From Leptolyngbyaceae cyanobacterium T60_A2020_046 (GTDB lineage Bacteria; Cyanobacteriota; Cyanobacteriia; Phormidesmidales; Phormidesmidaceae), in contig JACYME010000196.1 of NCBI GenBank assembly GCA_015272155.1, positions 1 to 42,854 on the forward strand: a DNA stretch of 42,854 bases, in the 5' to 3' direction. Shown in pieces: positions 33,768 through 42,854 of the stretch. The notes beneath the pieces are model-generated. The model was not told the DNA's origin. It saw only the letters and a list, made by a program, of their open reading frames with translations, and searched no databases. A program made the position numbers and the translations under genes. Position 1 is the stretch's first letter. Each line of letters starts with the position of its first letter.

Positions 33768-36700
33768 TTAGCCGAGGGTAAAGAAAAAGGTCGTGCCCTG
33801 ATTGATCTGACTCTCGACCCAGATAGTCCCGTGATGGCGATGAATGATGCGTTGGACGATCGCGAGGCCGATCCCGGTGCCTTCAAACTGCTCGGCGGTG
33901 TGCAGCCGTTGAAAGGGCGTAAACAGCTTGTCTGCATAGCTCATGTCAAATCCGACACCATTGTCTTGTACGTAGAAAACCTGGGTTTTGGGGTCATACC
34001 CGATGGTGATTTCGGCGGGGGTGCGATCGCGGCTGAACTTGACTGCGTTCTGAATTAAGTTCATGAAGACCTGTTGAAGCAAGGCCGCATCGCCCTGGAC
34101 GGTCGGTAAATCTGACAGGGTGAGTCGCATCGTGTTGGAGTCGTCGGACAGTTCCAGCATCTCGATCACGGTGTTGACCAAGGCTGAAAGCGCAACCGGA
34201 CGCAGGATGAGATCTCGCCGCCCAACGCGGGAAAGCGTGAGCAATCCGTCAATGAGCAGCCCCATCTTTTCGCTGCTGTGGGCGATGACATGGATGTAAT
34301 GGCTAATCTTGGGATCGCTGAGGGTGGCGGGGCTCAGTCGTTGTTGGAGGGCGGTGATAAACCCATTGATGTGGCGCAGGGGCGCACGCAGATCGTGGGA
34401 AACGGAGTAAGCAAAGGACTCCAATTCTTGGTTGGTGGCTGCGAGTTGTCGAGTTTGTTGTTCGAGGGCTTGGCGGGTGTGGACTAGCTCAGTAATGTCT
34501 CGGGATGAGCCGATGATGGCGTAGACCGAGCCATCGGGGCGTTTGAGCGGAATTTTGTAGGTGTCGAGGTGAATGAGCCCCAAGGGCGTTTCGATCGCCT
34601 CTTCCATATGGAGTACCTCGCCCGTTGCGAAAACCTGCTGGTTTTGAGCGTCGTAGTAGGCGGCTTGCTCGGGGGGAAAGCACTCAAATACGCTCTTGTT
34701 TTGGAAGGCTTGGCGGTTGGCTCGTTGGGTAAAGCTGGCAAACACGTCATTGCCAAAGGTCAACTGGTTGGTGGCGCGATCGATGACAAAAATCTGATCG
34801 GGCAGGGCATTCATGAAGGTGAGAAGTTCTGAGGTGCGCTGTTCGACGAGATCTTCAAGGTGCTGATTTTGTTGTTCTAACTCGTGATTAAGGCGACGGA
34901 TTTCGTGCTCGGCTTGTTTGCGCTCGCTGATGTCGCGAATAAGTAGGAGCACTTCATTCTCTGACATGGGGACGATGCGACCCTCTTCCCACCGGGTGGT
35001 GCCGTGGACGGTGATCTGGTATTCGTAAAGCTGGGTGTGTTGGGTGGCGATCGCTCGTTCTACCAATGCCATCCGCTCGTGGACAATCTCTGGCGGCAGC
35101 ATGTCTCGAATGTTGCGTCCAACGGCCTCTGCCTCAGGCACCACAACGGGATATTCGCTGGGGTGTTTGACTGAGAGACAGTCGCCATCGCGGTTCATGC
35201 GAATCACCATGTCGGGCAGGGCTTCTACGATCGCGCGGTTCACGGCTTCACTGTGTCGGAGGGCGCGCTCGGTGGCTTTGCGCTCGGTAATGTCGATGAC
35301 GAGGCCGTCCCAAATCAAGCTGCCGTCGGCCTGGGGTGCGGGCCGAGAAATGGCCTGGCACCATTTTTCGAGGCCCGCTGGGGTGATGATGCGATGCTCG
35401 TAGGAAATGGGGGTCATTTGTGCGGCGGCTTGGGCGATCGCGATTTGAAAGTTGGGGACATCTTCGGGGTGCACCAGACGCCAGAGGTGATTGGTGTCTT
35501 GGTAAATGGCTTCGGCTTCTAGGCCCCAGAGATCGCGGGCGGCGGCGCTGACGTAGCTAAAGCGATCGCGGCCATCGGGATAGGTGTGATAGCGGTAGAT
35601 GACGCCGGGCATATTGTCGGCAAGCCGCTGAAAGCGCGCTTCACTGTCGCGGAGTGCCTGATGCGATCGCTGGCGTTCGAGTTCGGCAGCGGCCCGAGCG
35701 GCAAAGATTTTCAAAATGGCGATGGCATTCTGCACATCGCGCAGGGGTTCGCGATGGATGACGCAAATCTCGCCAATGGGTGTGCCCTGGGCATTAGTGA
35801 GGGCAATGCCGATGTAGCTTTCTGCCTTGAGTGCAACGAGGTCGCGATCGCACGGAAATGCTTCCTGCACGGCCTGGGTACAGAGATAGAACCCATCCCG
35901 GAGCACGTATTCACAGGGCGTGTTTGGGATGGGGTATTGATAGGTGGGTTGGAGTGTGCCCTGGCTCCAGAAGGCGAGGGTCGTGAGATGGTCGTCACAG
36001 AGTTGGTTGATAAGCACCGTTTCGCCTTCGAGGGAGGTTGCCAGGTGTTTGGCGAGGGCGGCGAAGAAATCGGTGCCTGTGACGGCGGCAGTGCCAATCA
36101 CGATATTGCGCAGGGCTGATTCTGCTAAGACGCGATCGGTGATGTCGTTGTAGACCGAGCTGAGGAAAATGGGTTGTCCTTGACTGTCGCAGACCGCCGT
36201 GGTAATGGACTGAACATAACGAATGCTGCCATCCCGACAGATGAAGCGCTTTTCGATTAGGTGGGTGGGGGCCGTGCCGTTGACGACTTCGAGGGTGAGG
36301 CGGCTGTCGTTTTCTAGGTCGTCGGGGTGGGTGAATTCGGCATAGTGACGACCGAGCAGTTCGTGGGCTGGATACCCCAGCAACGTGCAAAATGCAGGAT
36401 TAATGCGCAAATAGCTGCCTGCTAAAGAAAGCTGAGCCATGCTCACGGCAGATTGCTCAAAGATGGCCTGAAATTCTCGCTCGCTGAGCTGCTGGGCCGC
36501 ATGGGCGCGGGCGCGATCGCTGACATTGCGACAGTTGACGACAATGCCTCGGACAACGGGATCATGGAGCAGGCTGGTCGCGATCGCCTCAAAATATCGC
36601 CAGCTTCCATCCTGATGACGCACTCGATAATGAACAATGGGCAGACTCACCCCAGGATTCGCCGCTGCTTGCTGAATCGTGTCAATAATCATGTCTACAT

Positions 36701-39700
36701 CTTCAGGAGCGACGAAATCGGTGGCGGGTTGACCGATCAGCTGAGCGGGTTGGTAACCCAAAACCCGTTGGGCTGAGGGCGTCACGTACTGAAAGCAACC
36801 CTGGTGATCGAGCAGCACCACAATATCAGGGGTTTGCTCTGTCAACGCTTGGAAGTAGTTTTGCTGCTGTCGCAGGGCTTCATCGACCTGATGACGACGA
36901 TAGGCATTGGCAAATAGGTTGCCGACGAGCTGCAACAGTGCGACTTCATCCTGGCTCCAGAGTTGGGTGTGGGTATGGGTCGCAAAGCCTAAAAAGCCTT
37001 GCAATACCTGACTGTGAAACATCGGCACCAGCACCGCTGATTGAATGCGAAGGTGATCAAGAGCGGCTCGCTCGTTGAGGGCTTCGGCGGGCAGGTCGTC
37101 GGGGGTGGTAAGCAGAATGGTGTGCCGCTGGTTGAGCTCTGATATCAGCCAGGAAAAGCTTTGCTGGGGAAGGTGGCATAGCTCGGGGGGCAAGGGCTCA
37201 AGGGTGGGGAGATGCCATTGGCTGTAGAGTGTGACAGCGTTCTGATCGGCGTCGAGCAAGAAGACGTAGCTGCGTTCTGCCCCAGCGGCTTCGGTGATGT
37301 CGCGCAGGGCGTGATGGATGCCTGTGGTCAGTGCTTCGCTGGGCAAGTCCACAAACTGGGTTGAGAGTTGCCCGAGGAGGTGCTCGAACTGAAGGCGGTG
37401 GTAAAGCTTGGCTTCAATGCGCTTGCGATCGCGAGTATCCCGAATAATGGTCGAAAAAGACACCACTTCGCCACCGTCACCAAAGTGTGCTGCGATGGTT
37501 TGAGAAACTGGAATTTCTTCTCCGGCATGATCCAAGATGGCCAGCTCGCCTTGCCAGCTTCCTTCTGCGATCGCGGTCGGCAAGGCCTCTTCATACAGCC
37601 GCTGAATCGCCCAAGCGGGATGAAACTGGTCAATGTGTTCCCCTTCATAGGTCTCGGAAGTCGCGCCGACCAGCTTACGAAAGGCCGAGTTCAAGTAGGT
37701 AACCTGGCCATCCGCAGTGGCCATCCCAACCGCGTCAGGGGTGGACTCTAGGATGGCCTGTAGATTTTGCTGACAGAGTTCAGCCTGTCTCAGTTCTGTC
37801 AGATCTCGGATGCTGGTGACGATGCCTGTGATGGTGCCATTGTCTTCAACGTAGGGGGTCAGGGTAACGCTGTGATAGCACTGGCCCAGGTGAGGAAACG
37901 TAAACCAATCGGCATAGCGCAGCGTTTCGCCAGCGAGGCAGCGATCGAGCAATGGTTTCAGCCGAGTCGCAAAGGCGTCTTGCCCCAGCACTTCGGCAAC
38001 GGTGTGCCCGAGGATGGGCTGCCCACTGTAGCCATACCAATGGGCATAGGTGGGGTTAATGATTTGGTAGCGATAGTCGCGATCGAGGAGGCAAATGCCA
38101 TCGGTGGCAACTTCGACCATGCGGACGTAGCGCTGGAGGGCGGCTTTGGCGTGGCGCTGTTCGCTGATGTCTTCGTAGGTGCAAAAGACGCCAATAATTT
38201 CCCCAGTGCTGGATTTTAGGGGCAGTTTGGTGGCCCGTACCCAGAGATCAGTTCCGTTGCGGTGGCGTTGGAGTTGTTCGCGACAGATGCGGGGCTGACT
38301 GCCGTTCAAAATGGCGCGATCGTCATCCTGATATTGGGTAATGGCGTCTGGTACGACTTCGGGTAAATCCCCATCTCCCTTGCCAATCAAGTCCGCAGGG
38401 CTACTCAGCCCCATGTCCTGGGCAAATTGGCGGTTGCCGCCGATAAAATGCCCCTGCTGATCTTTCCAGAAGACGCGCTGGGGCATGGTGTCGAACACCA
38501 GTTGTAAAAGCTGTTGGGATGATCGCAGCGCTTCTTCAACCTGCTTGCAATCGGTGATGTCGGTATGGGAGCCGACCATGCGGACGGGGGTACCCGTTTC
38601 GTCTAAGATGACTCGCCCCCGGGTCAAGAACCATCGATACTGGCCGTCTTTGGCCCGTATTCGATGTTCTGCCGAAAAGATATCGGTGTGTCCGGCGAGG
38701 TGGGCCTGTACCTTGGCCATGACTTTGGGCAGGTCTTCGGGGTGAACCTGTGATTCCCAAGTGCGCCATTGGTTGGGGATCTCGTCGTCGGTGTAGCCCA
38801 ACATGGTCTTCCATCGTGGGGAGAAGAAGACCTCATGGGTCTGAATTTTCCAGTCCCAAATGCCGTCGTTGCTCCCGAGGATGGCAAGCTGCCAGCGTTC
38901 TTCACTTTCTTTGAGGGCGGTAATGGCTTGGGTGCGATCGCTCACATCTTGTACCTGTGATAGCCCAGACAGCAGGGTGCCGTGGGCATCGACGAGGGCA
39001 GAGTTATACCATTCGCAGGCGCGGGCTGTGCCGTTTTGGGTCAAGGTGTTGATCTGCAAAATCTGCCGTTGGGTTGCGCCGTGTCCTACGGTGGTGAGCC
39101 AAGTTTGAAAGCGATCGCGATCGGCATCGGTGAAGAGTGGGCAGTCGGTTAGGCGCTGGCCCAGCATGGTGTCGGCGGGCCAGCCAAAGAGGGCCGCAGC
39201 GCGTGTAGACCAGCGAGTAATGCGCAAGTCATGATCCCACTCAATCACGGCGAGGGGCGAGTTTTCGATATGGAGCTGGAGGCGATCGGTCGTGGCTTTG
39301 AGGTGTTGGCGGGTGCGTTCCAATGCAGTGAGGTCGCGAATGCTGACGATCGCCCCGGTGAGCGTGCCGTCTTCTTCCCAATAGGGGGTGTAGGTAATGC
39401 TGACAAATTCATGCTGGGGGCTTGAGATCCAGAGTTCTTGCTGAATGTGTTCGCCGGTGGTGATGCAGCGGTGCAGCGCGGGTTGAACGTGGGTGGTAAA
39501 GGTTTGGGGATCGAGAAAGTCCCTCAGCGATCGTCCAAACCAATGCTGAACTTCGCTCCAAGCTTGACAGGCTTGGTTCATGAGCCGACAAAGGCCATCG
39601 CCATCAATGATGCAGATCCGGTCGGTGGTGACAGAAAAAATTCGCTCATAGCGGCGCATCACCAGTTCAGCTTGCTTTCGGGCGGTGATGTCGGTCGTGA

Positions 39701-40895
39701 CGCCAACGACAATCGGTGAGGCAATGCCATTCTTGCGAAGGGCGCTGCCGCGATCATGCACCCATCGCACGGCTCCGTCGGGATAGCAGATGCGGTATTC
39801 TTCGTTGAAATCTGCGTTGCTGTGTTGCCCTGCGTGGAGTGCCGCGGCGACGCGATCGCGATCGTCGGAGTGGATATGTGCCAAAAATGCCGTGGGGTTG
39901 CCATAGGCTTCTTCGCGGGTCATCGGCCACACCGTTTCAAAGGCGGGGCTGAGGTAAAGGTCGCGCTGGGCTTGGGCATCGTACACCCAGAGCACGTCGT
40001 CAATGTTTTGGACGAGGTACTGAAACTGGGCTTCGGATTCACGCAGGGCAAGCTCGGTTTGTTTCCGTTGGGTAATGTCGGTGGTGATGCCGATGCAGTA
40101 GCGCAATTGGCCGTCTGGATCAAAAACAGGGAAGCCGCGATCGCGAATCCATCGCATTTCCGCACCGGAGCCTAGAATCTGATACTCCTCGTCAAAGGGG
40201 GCAGGTTCGGTAATCAGGCGGCGGTGACGTTCACAGAACCGAGCCTCATCCTCTGGAACCAGTCGCTTGATGAGGGCGCTGATACCTTCTTGATAAAGGC
40301 GATCACTAGAAATTCCCCAAATTCGTTCAATCGCTGGACTCACGTAGAGGGGCTCGCCAGTGGTGCCATCCACGATCCAAAAGACATCGTCAATGGTTTC
40401 GGCAATGAGGCGAAATCGGGATTCAGAGAAATTTTGAGCCACTTCGTCAGTCTCGCGATCGCGAATTTCCTGTTGAAGCTGCTGGTTGGTTTGGGTGATG
40501 GCAGCGGCGCGATCGCGATAGTGTTCAAGCTCCTGATGCATCTGATGCACCTGGGTCATGTCGGTGAGCACTGCGATTCCGTAGCCGTCAGTGTGGTCTT
40601 GAGGCTGCACCCAGCGCGCTGAGATCTGCATTGCGATCGCACTGCCGTTCCTCTTCCAAACGTAGATGGGTAGGTCTTGGACGACCTTGCTGGTTACCCC
40701 TGTTTGCCAAACGTTTGCGGCGACATGCTGCGAGTCCGGGGTGAGAAATTGGAGCCACGATCGCCCCATGACTTCATCTCGACGATAGCCCAGAGCTGCA
40801 AGCCAGCAATCGCTTACGGCGATCACCTGTCCGGCAGCATCGACAACATGGATCAGGGCCGGGGTTTGCTCAAACAGCGTGCGATCGCACATCAT
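33768..40895 (-). CDS. Giant soluble multi-PAS/GAF sensor histidine kinase
   Basis: A 2375-residue cytosolic kinase without membrane segments. I count 14 PAS modules ending in D-[IV/L]-[TS]-x-R-K-type linkers: about 1-115, 155-280, 285-410, 413-530, 535-660, 660-790, 790-915, 920-1040, 1040-1160, 1341-1465, 1469-1590, 1747-1880, 1883-2000 and 2022-2150. GAF domains fall at about 1165-1330 and 1596-1745. A coiled coil (HELEQQNQHLEDLVEQR) precedes the last PAS. HisKA has His2167 in SVSHDLRAPLRHI. The ATPase has MNLIQNAVKFS, YVQDNGVGFDM, LFTPFQRLH and GTGIGLAIV, all intact. The SHDLRAPL type is that of phytochrome-related kinases that use Rcp1-like receivers, fitting the next gene. PAS ligands are unknown. 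Confidence 0.93.
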   Translation of the reverse strand: MMCDRTLFEQTPALIHVVDAAGQVIAVSDCWLAALGYRRDEVMGRSWLQFLTPDSQHVAANVWQTGVTSKVVQDLPIYVWKRNGSAIAMQISARWVQPQDHTDGYGIAVLTDMTQVHQMHQELEHYRDRAAAITQTNQQLQQEIRDRETDEVAQNFSESRFRLIAETIDDVFWIVDGTTGEPLYVSPAIERIWGISSDRLYQEGISALIKRLVPEDEARFCERHRRLITEPAPFDEEYQILGSGAEMRWIRDRGFPVFDPDGQLRYCIGITTDITQRKQTELALRESEAQFQYLVQNIDDVLWVYDAQAQRDLYLSPAFETVWPMTREEAYGNPTAFLAHIHSDDRDRVAAALHAGQHSNADFNEEYRICYPDGAVRWVHDRGSALRKNGIASPIVVGVTTDITARKQAELVMRRYERIFSVTTDRICIIDGDGLCRLMNQACQAWSEVQHWFGRSLRDFLDPQTFTTHVQPALHRCITTGEHIQQELWISSPQHEFVSITYTPYWEEDGTLTGAIVSIRDLTALERTRQHLKATTDRLQLHIENSPLAVIEWDHDLRITRWSTRAAALFGWPADTMLGQRLTDCPLFTDADRDRFQTWLTTVGHGATQRQILQINTLTQNGTARACEWYNSALVDAHGTLLSGLSQVQDVSDRTQAITALKESEERWQLAILGSNDGIWDWKIQTHEVFFSPRWKTMLGYTDDEIPNQWRTWESQVHPEDLPKVMAKVQAHLAGHTDIFSAEHRIRAKDGQYRWFLTRGRVILDETGTPVRMVGSHTDITDCKQVEEALRSSQQLLQLVFDTMPQRVFWKDQQGHFIGGNRQFAQDMGLSSPADLIGKGDGDLPEVVPDAITQYQDDDRAILNGSQPRICREQLQRHRNGTDLWVRATKLPLKSSTGEIIGVFCTYEDISEQRHAKAALQRYVRMVEVATDGICLLDRDYRYQIINPTYAHWYGYSGQPILGHTVAEVLGQDAFATRLKPLLDRCLAGETLRYADWFTFPHLGQCYHSVTLTPYVEDNGTITGIVTSIRDLTELRQAELCQQNLQAILESTPDAVGMATADGQVTYLNSAFRKLVGATSETYEGEHIDQFHPAWAIQRLYEEALPTAIAEGSWQGELAILDHAGEEIPVSQTIAAHFGDGGEVVSFSTIIRDTRDRKRIEAKLYHRLQFEHLLGQLSTQFVDLPSEALTTGIHHALRDITEAAGAERSYVFLLDADQNAVTLYSQWHLPTLEPLPPELCHLPQQSFSWLISELNQRHTILLTTPDDLPAEALNERAALDHLRIQSAVLVPMFHSQVLQGFLGFATHTHTQLWSQDEVALLQLVGNLFANAYRRHQVDEALRQQQNYFQALTEQTPDIVVLLDHQGCFQYVTPSAQRVLGYQPAQLIGQPATDFVAPEDVDMIIDTIQQAAANPGVSLPIVHYRVRHQDGSWRYFEAIATSLLHDPVVRGIVVNCRNVSDRARAHAAQQLSEREFQAIFEQSAVSMAQLSLAGSYLRINPAFCTLLGYPAHELLGRHYAEFTHPDDLENDSRLTLEVVNGTAPTHLIEKRFICRDGSIRYVQSITTAVCDSQGQPIFLSSVYNDITDRVLAESALRNIVIGTAAVTGTDFFAALAKHLATSLEGETVLINQLCDDHLTTLAFWSQGTLQPTYQYPIPNTPCEYVLRDGFYLCTQAVQEAFPCDRDLVALKAESYIGIALTNAQGTPIGEICVIHREPLRDVQNAIAILKIFAARAAAELERQRSHQALRDSEARFQRLADNMPGVIYRYHTYPDGRDRFSYVSAAARDLWGLEAEAIYQDTNHLWRLVHPEDVPNFQIAIAQAAAQMTPISYEHRIITPAGLEKWCQAISRPAPQADGSLIWDGLVIDITERKATERALRHSEAVNRAIVEALPDMVIRMNRDGDCLSVKHPSEYPVVVPEAEAVGRNIRDMLPPEIVHERMALVERAIATQHTQLYEYQITVHGTTRWEEGRIVPMSENEVLLLIRDISERKQAEHEIRRLNHELEQQNQHLEDLVEQRTSELLTFMNALPDQIFVIDRATNQLTFGNDVFASFTQRANRQAFQNKSVFECFPPEQAAYYDAQNQQVFATGEVLHMEEAIETPLGLIHLDTYKIPLKRPDGSVYAIIGSSRDITELVHTRQALEQQTRQLAATNQELESFAYSVSHDLRAPLRHINGFITALQQRLSPATLSDPKISHYIHVIAHSSEKMGLLIDGLLTLSRVGRRDLILRPVALSALVNTVIEMLELSDDSNTMRLTLSDLPTVQGDAALLQQVFMNLIQNAVKFSRDRTPAEITIGYDPKTQVFYVQDNGVGFDMSYADKLFTPFQRLHTAEQFEGTGIGLAIVQRIIHRHHGTIWVESQINQGTTFFFTLG

Positions 40896-41504
40896 GGCAG
40901 CCTACCAACAGCGATAAAACGGTCTTTGGAGCACCTGAGCAAGCCTTGGGGAGACGGGCATCTTTGGACTTTATCGCGATACCCGTCATCGGGCCAGCGC
41001 AGACTGCTCCGCGAATTCGATCCAAAACGGATGTATGCATGTCTGTCTACATCCATGGATATCCCTGGCCGGAGTTGTTGAAAAACGCGATCGCAGTAGC
41101 CTCTTCCAAGATTCAGGCTCGGCCTGCTCAGCTTGGGAGAAGGTAAATTCTGCGATCGGTTATCTTTAAAGTCCAAGCTACTTCCTTTTCTAAAAGATAA
41201 CTTCGGTAACTAGCAGAGGGCGCGTTTTTATCCCTGCGATGTAACGAAAAGCCAACGGTGCTGAATGGCTGGCCTAGGGCATGCCATCAATTGATGTTGA
41301 AGCGCTTACCCAGATGAGATTACCGCGCCCGCACTCACAATAGTGCTAGGGTCTGTAACCCAGCCGCGATAAGGACTCTGGATTGAATTGATGGCCGTCC
41401 CTAGTAACCCTGACCAATACCGATTCTCCACCCAATGTGCGCTGCAAAATGGTGAGAAATTGCAATCACAAGCCAAGGACGGATGCGGCGAAATCTATCT
41501 ATCC
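40896..41504. other. Intergenic region upstream of the giant kinase
   Basis: 609 bp with no convincing gene. It contains a 9-bp inverted repeat GTTATCTTT (41159-41167) / AAAGATAAC (41193-41201) and a 7-bp repeat GGATGTA/TACATCC with a 12-nt spacer near 41030-41056. Either could be regulatory sites for the kinase operon. A 94-residue minus-strand frame ending 4 bp inside the kinase start has no protein-like features. Confidence 0.4.
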
Positions 41505-42854
41505 CTAGGGCGAAATCTCACGCATGTAACGTCCCCACAGGGCGGCGGCTTGTCCACTGCTGGCACTGGTTGGGGTGTTGTCATCATTGCCTAACCAGAC
41601 TCCCGTCACCAGGTTCCTGCGCGGGATATAGCCCACAAACCAGAGATCTCGGTTATCGTTGGTGGTTCCAGTTTTGCCCGCTTCTCCAAGGCCAAGGGCG
41701 GCGGCTCGGCCGGTACCGCTTTGGACGACGCCTTGCAAAAGTCCGGTCATTTGCTGGGCGATCGCAGGAGGCAGGGCTTGGCGATTGGTATCCCCAGTCT
41801 GACCAAATTCATAGATGACGCGGCAACTATTGGCGTCGTTGGGGTCAGTACAGTCGCTACTGTCTAATACTCGTCGAATGCCGTGGGGCGGGTTCCAAAC
41901 CCCGTCATTTGCGATCGCGGCAAATGCCCCCGTCAATTCCAGTGGTGTGACTTCACTATCGCCGAGCACGAGCCCTGGTGATAGCCTCAGATCAGACATG
42001 ATACCTAGGCGACGAGCCGTGCGTACCATTGCCTCTAGTCCAACTTCCTGGGCAATCCGCAAGGCCACCACGTTGTCAGATCGGGCCATTCCGGTGTACA
42101 TATCAACGACCCCGCCGCCGCCACGGCAGCCGTCAAACTGTTGGCCATCCCAGACCAGCGTTTCGCAACTAAACCCTTGCCCGGGTGACATCCCCGCTTC
42201 CAGAGCGGCAGCAAAAGCAAACACTTTAAATGTCGAACCTGGCTGACGCAGAGCCTGGGTGGCTCGATTAAACTGGCTGACTTCATAGTCAAACCCACCC
42301 ACAAGGGCGCGAATTTCACTTTGCTGACTATCTAGGGTAACGATCGCCCCTTGAGAGTATCCCAAAGCTTGTCCGTTGCTTGTCACGTCTTCGCGCAGCG
42401 CTCGCTCCGCCGCTGCCTGGGCAGATAGGTCAAGGGTAGACTCCACAATGAAATTCCCTTCCCGAGCAAGCTGAGTGCCTAAAACCGCTTCCAACTCGTC
42501 AAAGATATAGCCGTAAAAATAGGGTGCACGGATACTCTGAAGCTCTGCCCGTGCCTTAGGACTAATTTCAATCCGCGAGCGTCGGGCGCGCCGGGCCTCT
42601 TCTGCACTCACGATGCCTAAGGCTGCCATCCGATCTAGCACGCGATCGCGGTAAGCCACCGCCGCCTCATAATTCTGCACAGGATTAAATGCATTCGGCG
42701 CAGGCAAAATGCCCACTAAGGTTGCCGCTTCTGACAACGTCAACGCCGCCGCAGGTTTATCAAAATAGAACCGCGCTGCATCCTCAAACCCGTAAAGGTT
42801 GCCCCCCAAGTACACCCGGTTCAGATAAAACAGCAGCAAGGCATCTTTGCTGTA
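41505..42854 (-). CDS. Class A penicillin-binding protein (5' end outside window)
   Basis: Bifunctional peptidoglycan transglycosylase/transpeptidase, C-terminal 449 residues; the gene continues past the right edge, so the membrane anchor and most of the transglycosylase domain are missing. The first visible residues (YSKDALLLFYLNRVYLGGNL) are the end of the transglycosylase, with LNRVYLGG and ATLVGILPAPNAFNP. The transpeptidase shows SxxK as PGSTFK (near 42235), SxN as SDN in ARSDNVVAL (near 42075) and KTG as GKTGTT (near 41672). An extra Cys-bearing insert (SDCTDPNDANSCRVIYEF) lies before KTG and may form a disulfide. The short tail ends REISP. It acts at the outer face of the cytoplasmic membrane. 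Confidence 0.93.
   Translation of the reverse strand, partial: YSKDALLLFYLNRVYLGGNLYGFEDAARFYFDKPAAALTLSEAATLVGILPAPNAFNPVQNYEAAVAYRDRVLDRMAALGIVSAEEARRARRSRIEISPKARAELQSIRAPYFYGYIFDELEAVLGTQLAREGNFIVESTLDLSAQAAAERALREDVTSNGQALGYSQGAIVTLDSQQSEIRALVGGFDYEVSQFNRATQALRQPGSTFKVFAFAAALEAGMSPGQGFSCETLVWDGQQFDGCRGGGGVVDMYTGMARSDNVVALRIAQEVGLEAMVRTARRLGIMSDLRLSPGLVLGDSEVTPLELTGAFAAIANDGVWNPPHGIRRVLDSSDCTDPNDANSCRVIYEFGQTGDTNRQALPPAIAQQMTGLLQGVVQSGTGRAAALGLGEAGKTGTTNDNRDLWFVGYIPRRNLVTGVWLGNDDNTPTSASSGQAAALWGRYMREISP

Noticed and set aside
35586-36119. 177-residue plus-strand frame inside the giant kinase gene
   Set aside because: Antisense shadow of PAS/GAF coding sequence.
40892-41176. 94-residue minus-strand frame whose stop overlaps the giant kinase ATG
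   Set aside because: The ATGA overlap looked like translational coupling, but the sequence is Arg/Ser/Pro-rich without order and has no ribosome site or family resemblance.
1-42854. CRISPR arrays, rRNA operon, prophage or integrase genes
   Set aside because: No regularly spaced repeats, no rRNA sequence and no phage or recombinase proteins were found.

Overview
The window is chromosomal DNA from a cyanobacterium. It carries psbD (photosystem II D2), chlM (chlorophyll synthesis), rpaA (circadian output regulator), a Tic22-like protein and several families largely confined to cyanobacteria (DUF3038/DUF4335 pair, UPF0367, DUF5340-like, DUF4332). It is GC-rich and densely sprinkled with the HIP1 octamer GCGATCGC. 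I cannot name the genus. Most of the window is ordinary core genome. The accessory-looking parts are a metal/copper cassette, dispersed repeats, a probable group II intron remnant and a very large sensor-kinase locus.

Layout. 1-4.3 kb: palindromic repeat, fabI, a multicopper oxidase with a small membrane protein, a divergent MerR regulator, and tic22. 4.7-8.1 kb: tRNA-Pro, a DUF4332 protein, lpd, trpC and a small conserved protein. 8.3-12.2 kb: DUF3038-DUF4335 pair and a secreted PEP-CTERM protein with an intrinsic terminator. 12.4-15.7 kb: a LysR regulator followed by a TrpD-like protein lacking the usual PRPP loop, then a convergent AI-2E-family permease. 16.2-19.8 kb: Uma2-like nuclease with a coiled-coil tail, two TVP38/TMEM64 membrane paralogues and a radical SAM ArsS-like enzyme. 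20.3-22.4 kb: a two-component pair. 22.5-24.6 kb: WecG/TagA glycosyltransferase, a probable 5' fragment of a group II intron, and purE. 24.9-27.0 kb: chlM and a stand-alone psbD facing each other across two strong hairpins. 27.5-30.6 kb: UPF0367, a CbiO-like ABC ATPase, a NYN-domain protein, tRNA-Asn and rpaA.

30.6-40.9 kb (minus strand) is the most distinctive region: a 2375-residue soluble histidine kinase with about 14 PAS and 2 GAF domains, followed by an Rcp1-like single-domain receiver and a REC-GAF-GGDEF-EAL protein. The three genes share a strand and order, and plausibly form a phosphorelay that ends in cyclic-di-GMP turnover. A class A penicillin-binding protein, cut by the window edge, ends the window.

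Genes likely to work together: the MerR/membrane protein/multicopper oxidase group (metal response), the histidine kinase/response regulator pair at 20.3-22.4 kb, the three-gene signalling locus, and the DUF3038/DUF4335 pair. All functional statements come from motif reading and family knowledge; no database search was run.
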